Origin: Anaerolineae bacterium
Lineage (GTDB): Bacteria > Chloroflexota > Anaerolineae > Aggregatilineales > Ch27
Assembly: GCA_013178165.1 (NCBI GenBank)
Contig: JABLXG010000015.1
Location: 1 to 64,000, forward strand
Length of the DNA: 64,000 bases
Direction of reading: 5' to 3'
Positions 59,941-64,000 of the stretch are shown in pieces. How positions within the stretch are numbered: position 1 is the first letter of the stretch; every line of letters starts with the position of its first letter. Position numbers and translations under genes: made by a program. The notes below the pieces were generated by a model. It made no database searches. It was not told the DNA's origin and saw nothing but the letters and a program-made list of their open reading frames with translations.

Positions 59941-60738
59941 ATGCCGGGAACTGAGAAGTACCAGACCAGCCCTTATATCGCCGAACTCTACGACTATGTC
60001 GTGCCCTACCGCACCCGCGCCGATGTGAGCTTCTTTGTGGAGCTGGCCCAGCAGACGCATGGCCTGGTACTGGAAGTCGGTTGCGGGACGGGGCGCGTGC
60101 TGATCCCGACCGCCCGCGCCGGCGTGACCATCACCGGCCTGGATGTCTCCCGGCCTATGCTGGATGTCTGCCGTACCCGCCTGGCCAACGAAGCCGCTGA
60201 CGTGCAGGCGCGGGTCACGCTGGTGCAGTATGACATGCGCGACTTTGACCTGGGCCAGCAGTTCAGCCTGATCACCACGCCTTTTCGTTCCTTCCAGCAC
60301 ATGATCACCGTCGAAGATCAGCTGGTCAGCCTGGCCTGTATGCGCCGCCACCTGGTCGATGGCGGACAACTGGTGCTGGATCTGTTCAATCCCTCGCTGG
60401 CTTACCTGGTCGATGAAAACCGGCTGGGCGAATTTGGCGAAGAGCCGGCTTTTACCATGCCAGATGGCCGCCGCGTTGTCCGCCGGGCGCGTATTCTCTC
60501 CCGCGATCTCCTGCGCCAGGTGCAGGATGTCGAGATGATCTACGATGTCACCTACCCGGATGGCCATACTGAGCGCCACCTGGATCACTTCCCCATGCGC
60601 TACCTGTTCCGCTACGAGGCGGAACACCTGTTGGTGCGGGCCGGTTTCGCCGTGGAGGCCGTCTACGCGGATTACGACCGCAGCCCATATGGCTCCAAGT
60701 ATCCCGGCGAGTTGATCTTCCTGGCGCGGAAGCGTTGA
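59941..60738 (+). CDS. Class I SAM-dependent methyltransferase
   Basis: 265 aa from ATG 59941, with AAGG 9 bp upstream; ATG 59932 is the alternative. SAM-binding motif I VLEVGCGTGRVL near residues 42-53, motif II GLDVSRPMLDVC near 64-75, and a C-terminal FRYEAEHLLVRAGF typical of small-molecule methyltransferases (Methyltransf_25/11). The acceptor is unknown. It stands 134 bp after the EamA gene. Confidence 0.85.
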   Translation: MPGTEKYQTSPYIAELYDYVVPYRTRADVSFFVELAQQTHGLVLEVGCGTGRVLIPTARAGVTITGLDVSRPMLDVCRTRLANEAADVQARVTLVQYDMRDFDLGQQFSLITTPFRSFQHMITVEDQLVSLACMRRHLVDGGQLVLDLFNPSLAYLVDENRLGEFGEEPAFTMPDGRRVVRRARILSRDLLRQVQDVEMIYDVTYPDGHTERHLDHFPMRYLFRYEAEHLLVRAGFAVEAVYADYDRSPYGSKYPGELIFLARKR

Positions 60739-60902
60739 GGCAACGGGCGCGACAAGAGCCTTAAGCCTCCCAATCTGGCAATCTAGCCTTTGCATCCTGT
60801 GCAGGCACGCCGCCTGCCATGGCGAGTTGCACTGTGCGGTGGCTGGGGTATCCTTGGATGACGGCGGTTGCAGTCGGCGACTATTGGTCGCCAGGGCAGG
60901 CG

Positions 60903-61313
60903 ATGAACATGAGCGCAAATTCCGGGATGGAACGGCAAACACGGGTTGCCCGCAGCCTGGTCGATCGGGTTCTGGGCGGGGTGTGCGGTGGGCTGAGCGC
61001 GTACCTGGGCATCAATCCCTGGTGGGCGCGCGCCCTGACCGTGATCCTGACCGTGCTAACCGGCGGCGTGGCCGCCCTGCTCTATCTGATCCTGTGGTGG
61101 ACTTTGCCAGCCGACCTGACACCCGGCGAGCCAGTTCCGGGCCGTGACCTGGGGCGGCTGCTACTGGTCGGCCTGTTGATCGCCCTGGGCGGCGCGGTGG
61201 CGCTGGCGCGCGGCCTGGGCCTGCTCACCAGTCCGCAGGGCGCCGATCTGTTCTGGCCGGGTGTGATTGTGGTGGTGGGGTTGACCCTGCTCTGGCGCGA
61301 GTGGCGATCCTAG
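60903..61313 (+). CDS. PspC-domain membrane protein
   Basis: 136 aa from ATG 60903 (MNMSANSGMERQTRVARS). The PspC signature VDRVLGGVCGGLSAYLGINPWWARAL is at ~20-45. Three transmembrane helices follow. PspC-type proteins act in envelope-stress responses. It is 27 bp before the LiaF-like gene on the same strand, and both carry the same C-terminal helix style (WPGVIVVVGLTLLW / WPIVMVIVGLTLLL), so the pair likely works together at the membrane. Confidence 0.85.
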   Translation: MNMSANSGMERQTRVARSLVDRVLGGVCGGLSAYLGINPWWARALTVILTVLTGGVAALLYLILWWTLPADLTPGEPVPGRDLGRLLLVGLLIALGGAVALARGLGLLTSPQGADLFWPGVIVVVGLTLLWREWRS

Positions 61314-61340
61314 GCCGCTGCATACGGGAGTGAGCGAGAC

Positions 61341-62267
61341 GTGCAGAAAACGACAGCCCGCAACAGGCGCTTCTTCTGGCCGCTGCTGGTGATCGCGCTG
61401 GGCGCGGTTGCCCTGGCCCAGGCGCTGGCCGTCTTTCCGCCGACGGTGGCCGATCTGATCAACCGGGCCTGGCCGATCGTGATGGTGATTGTCGGCCTGA
61501 CGCTGCTGCTGGGGCAAGCCGGGCCGCTGGGGCGCTTCGCCCCGCTGATCGCCGTGATGGTCAGCGCGATTGTGCTGGGGGTGACGGTGGTGGTTGCCTA
61601 TTCCACCCGTGCCGCCACCGAACGCACCGATAACGTCGTCCGGGTCAGCCAGCCGCTGGAAGCGCCGGTCAGCTTGCTGCGGGTGGTTGTGCGCAGCCTG
61701 GATACCACTGTTGAAATCTCTCCCCGTGTGCCTGATGACCAGACGCTGATCACCGCCGAGTTCATCGGTAGTGCGGAGAGCGTGATCACCACTGACTTCA
61801 CGACCGATTCCGAGGGCGTTGCCACCTTCAGCCTGGCGGAAACACGTCCCAGCGCTATCCCTGCCCTGGAGACCATCGGGCGTGGACGGCTGCGGATCGA
61901 ACTACCGCTCGGCGTACCGATCGCCCTGGACTTCACCAACGGCAGCGGCACGGTCAGCCTGAACCTGCTCGGCCTGCAGGTGGCGCGGCTGGATGTGATC
62001 ATGCAGGAAGGCGACCTGCTGCTCAGCCTGCCCAGGGGTAGCTTTGAACGACCGGGCGAGGTGTACCTGGCCCGTGGCGACGCCAGCGTGTTCGTGCCGG
62101 ATGACATCGGCCTGGCGGTGATGGCCAATGGCAAAACGCCGCGCTTCGCCGAAGGCGAGTACCTGTTTGACCCCAGCAGCGGCGCTTACCTTTCCCGCCG
62201 GTTTGACGATTACGACCGGCAGATCACGCTCAACCTGAACATCGGCGGCGTCATCGACCTGCAATAA
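61341..62267 (+). CDS. LiaF-like membrane protein with C-terminal beta-helix domain
   Basis: 308 aa from GTG 61341. Three N-terminal helices (FFWPLLVIALGAVALAQAL, WPIVMVIVGLTLLLGQ, PLIAVMVSAIVLGVTVVVAY) match the LiaF/DUF5668 membrane unit. Residues ~100-308 are a beta-rich extracytoplasmic domain with repeated short strands (SLDTTVEIS, NGSGTVSLNLLG, GDLLLSLPRG, GDASVFVPDDIG), like LiaF/DUF4097 adhesin-like folds. In Bacillus LiaF inhibits the LiaRS envelope-stress system. No LiaRS-like pair is adjacent here. Confidence 0.8.
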   Translation: MQKTTARNRRFFWPLLVIALGAVALAQALAVFPPTVADLINRAWPIVMVIVGLTLLLGQAGPLGRFAPLIAVMVSAIVLGVTVVVAYSTRAATERTDNVVRVSQPLEAPVSLLRVVVRSLDTTVEISPRVPDDQTLITAEFIGSAESVITTDFTTDSEGVATFSLAETRPSAIPALETIGRGRLRIELPLGVPIALDFTNGSGTVSLNLLGLQVARLDVIMQEGDLLLSLPRGSFERPGEVYLARGDASVFVPDDIGLAVMANGKTPRFAEGEYLFDPSSGAYLSRRFDDYDRQITLNLNIGGVIDLQ

Positions 62268-62545
62268 GGCCGGGCTGCCCGCCAGGGTAACAGACAACAC
62301 CGCTAACGCGCGGCAAGCGTAGGGCAATCGTTAGCCGCACCGTCTTGAATCCTCTCCCGAATCGTCCGATACTGAGATCAGGAAAGCGCAATCCCTGCGC
62401 CCCAGGGTGGCGAACCGGCCCCGGCTACAGGGGTTGTTCCGGCCAATGGCGGATAGAAGAGGAGGGGATGTGGCCGGGCTGCCCCGCTTTTCCCCGGAGC
62501 CTGTTCAAACCCGGAACCGGGAAACATCTTAAGGAGGGTTAAGTC

Positions 62546-62815
62546 ATGTCTGAGAAGGGCAAACATGTCCATGCCTCTGCTGCCCGCCCGTACAGCATTT
62601 CGACGACCGTCCGTGATCTGCTGCAGCGCCGTCGGCCTCAGTTCTGGCGGCAGAACCAGCGCCTCCTTGGCTCTCCCCGGCGCTACTGGTTACGCGCTCA
62701 GCGCGCTTACTGCCGCAACCTGATCCGGGGCGATCTGGTCGCTCACCGCCGCATGTTCGGCGTCAGCCACAAGCACGTCCAGCCCGGTCAGACACCGCCT
62801 GAGCAGCAGGGCTAG
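62546..62815 (+). CDS. Small basic hypothetical protein
   Basis: 89 aa with an excellent AAGGAGGGTTAAGTC ribosome site. About 20 Arg/Lys/His residues, many in RRRPQFWRQNQRLLGSPRRY. No signal peptide or membrane helix. It could bind RNA or DNA, but no family is recognised. The 278 bp upstream have no gene; GGCCGGGCTGCC occurs twice there (near 62270 and 62471), which may reflect a small duplication. Confidence 0.6.
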   Translation: MSEKGKHVHASAARPYSISTTVRDLLQRRRPQFWRQNQRLLGSPRRYWLRAQRAYCRNLIRGDLVAHRRMFGVSHKHVQPGQTPPEQQG

Positions 62816-63107
62816 TTCCCACCAGTGCCCGGCCTGAGCGCGGGCAAGAACATCAAAATCGAGCCGCCGCGCGCCAACCGGACGCGCGGCGATATTTTTG
62901 CCCGGCGCCATTCCCGCCGGCCTCCTGATCACCCGGTTACTCGGCCTCTTCTGGCGCTTGCCGCGCCGCCGGCGGAATCGCTGGCGGACTTTGCCCGCGC
63001 CGTGTTCAAGGCCGTACGCCAGTCGCTCTGCCTGTGCTATAATTCCCCCGCGCGGCTCCCCTCCCGGCTCAGGCCGCCCTGTGATCCCGTAGATCGAGGT
63101 TACCGAC

Positions 63108-64000
63108 ATGGCGTCGCTCTCCTTTCAAGATGTCATCATGAAGCTTCACCGGTTCTGGGCTGACCAGGGCTGTGTGCTGTGGCAACCGTACAACATCCAG
63201 CTTGGCGCGGGCACCGGCAACCCGGCCACACTGCTGCGCGTGCTCGGCCCGGAGCCGTGGAATGTGGCCTATGTGGAGCCGTCCGTCCGCCCGGATGACG
63301 GCCGCTACGCCGAGAACCCCAACCGGATGCAGTACTTCTACCAGTATCAGGTGATCCTCAAGCCCGATCCCGGCAACCCCCAGGAGCTGTACCTGCAATC
63401 GCTGGCCGCGCTGGGCATCAACCCCCGCGAGCACGACATCCGCTTTGTGGAAGACAACTGGGAATCCCCGGCGCTGGGCGCCTGGGGGCTGGGCTGGGAA
63501 GTCTGGCTGGACGGCCAGGAAATCACCCAGTTCACTTACTTCCAGCAGGCCGGCGGGATCAACCTGGAGCCGGTTTCGGTGGAGATCACCTATGGCCTGG
63601 AGCGCATCGCCCTGGCCCTGCAGGACAAGGATCAGGTCTGGGATATTGAGTGGCTGCCGGGCATCAGGCTCTCCTATGGCGATATTTTCCGCCGCCAGGA
63701 AGTCGAGCATTGCACCTACTATTTTGAGGTCGCCGATGTGGAAGGCCTCAAGCAGACCTATGACGTCTACGAGCGGGAGAGTGCGCGGGCGCTGGAGCGC
63801 GGGCTGGTCATCCCGGCCTATGACTACGTGCTCAAGTGCTCCCACCTGTTCAACGTACTGGACGCACGCGGTGCGATCGGCGTGACCGAACGGGCCAAAT
63901 TCTTCCACCGCATGCGCAATATGACCCGCAGGGTGGCCCAGGCCTTTGCCGAGCAGCGCCAGGCGATGGAATACCCCCTGTTGAACAATGGCTGGATGGG
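63108..64000 (+). CDS. glyQ: Glycyl-tRNA synthetase alpha subunit, cut by window edge
   Basis: The frame opens at ATG 63108 (GAGG upstream; TATAAT at 63038-63043) and runs 297 codons to the window end without a stop. [57 protein letters not shown] and [10 protein letters not shown] are diagnostic for GlyQ. It charges tRNA-Gly with the beta subunit GlyS. Typical alpha subunits are about 290-305 aa, and the sequence near the edge ([11 protein letters not shown]) matches a normal alpha end. Whether it stops soon or continues as an alpha-beta fusion cannot be seen. Confidence 0.95.
   Translation, partial: MASLSFQDVIMKLHRFWADQGCVLWQPYNIQLGAGTGNPATLLRVLGPEPWNVAYVEPSVRPDDGRYAENPNRMQYFYQYQVILKPDPGNPQELYLQSLAALGINPREHDIRFVEDNWESPALGAWGLGWEVWLDGQEITQFTYFQQAGGINLEPVSVEITYGLERIALALQDKDQVWDIEWLPGIRLSYGDIFRRQEVEHCTYYFEVADVEGLKQTYDVYERESARALERGLVIPAYDYVLKCSHLFNVLDARGAIGVTERAKFFHRMRNMTRRVAQAFAEQRQAMEYPLLNNGWM

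Noticed and set aside
62505-62540. tRNA-like T-arm (GTTCAAACC)
   Set aside because: Flanking bases do not pair as a T-stem, and no acceptor or anticodon arms can be drawn around it.

Overview
The window is about 64 kb of GC-rich bacterial DNA. It holds roughly 53 supportable protein genes, no rRNA or tRNA, and no CRISPR array. The content suggests a Chloroflexota (Anaerolineae-like) chromosome, probably from a metagenome assembly. That placement is inference. It rests on lipoproteins with Ala/Pro/Thr-rich linkers, many sugar and peptide ABC importers, a GH94 phosphorylase under a LacI-type repressor, a LexA gene with a CGAAC-N4-GTTCG operator, recurrent TATAAT/TACAAT -10 boxes, and glycyl-tRNA synthetase of the alpha/beta type.

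Layout. 1-120: upstream end of an insertion sequence with the first codons of its transposase. 208-9031: LysM lipoprotein, sugar isomerase and Gfo/Idh oxidoreductase pair, lexA with its own SOS box, M42 aminopeptidase, YtxH protein, phosphoglycerate-mutase-like protein, di-haem peroxidase, and two sister GNAT acetyltransferases. 9039-11208: purine salvage pair xpt-guaA on the minus strand. 11340-11483: regularly spaced array of DnaA-box-like sites, a candidate replication origin, with genes diverging on both sides. 11566-15776: rlmI and a fused iron-sulfur/molybdopterin oxidoreductase. 15873-19811: Ugp-type sugar importer (ugpB-hairpin-ugpA-ugpE). 20290-30310: GlsB-like membrane protein, MFS transporter, solitary nuoN, hybrid response regulator/kinase, TPR protein, large lipoprotein, and a nucleoside-type ABC ATPase.

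30348-32725 is a clearly AT-richer island with a type II restriction-modification pair: an NgoMIV-like endonuclease overlapping a TSPPY methyltransferase. 32762-36675: DUF423 protein, OmpR-type regulator, and a long repeat-containing secreted PxKF protein. 36898-41390 holds a compact phage-derived module: a prohead protease fused to an HK97-type major capsid protein, a head-tail connector-like protein and a tail-like protein, without terminase, portal or integrase. 41478-46128: carbohydrate locus (Gfo/Idh, GH94 phosphorylase, LacI repressor with a perfect palindromic operator). 46380-50046: AmmeMemoRadiSam-type radical SAM enzyme, small conserved-looking protein, nitrilase-family amidase, MOSC protein.

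50185-53731 is a dipeptide/oligopeptide importer (dppBC plus binding protein). It is flanked by two 97-98% identical 255-bp non-autonomous elements (48918-49172 and 53887-54141), each carrying an internally deleted IS481-like transposase. Other IS debris lies at 53826-53886 and 54161-54221. 54354-62815: secreted Cys-rich protein, alpha/beta hydrolase, SRPBCC protein, M20 dipeptidase, a small gene behind an SOS-type promoter, EamA transporter, methyltransferase, PspC and LiaF-like envelope pair, and a small basic protein. 63108-end: glyQ, cut by the window edge.

The strongest leads are the protease-capsid fusion module, the candidate oriC, the small SOS-controlled gene, and the MITE pair built from a transposase that keeps only its two ends.
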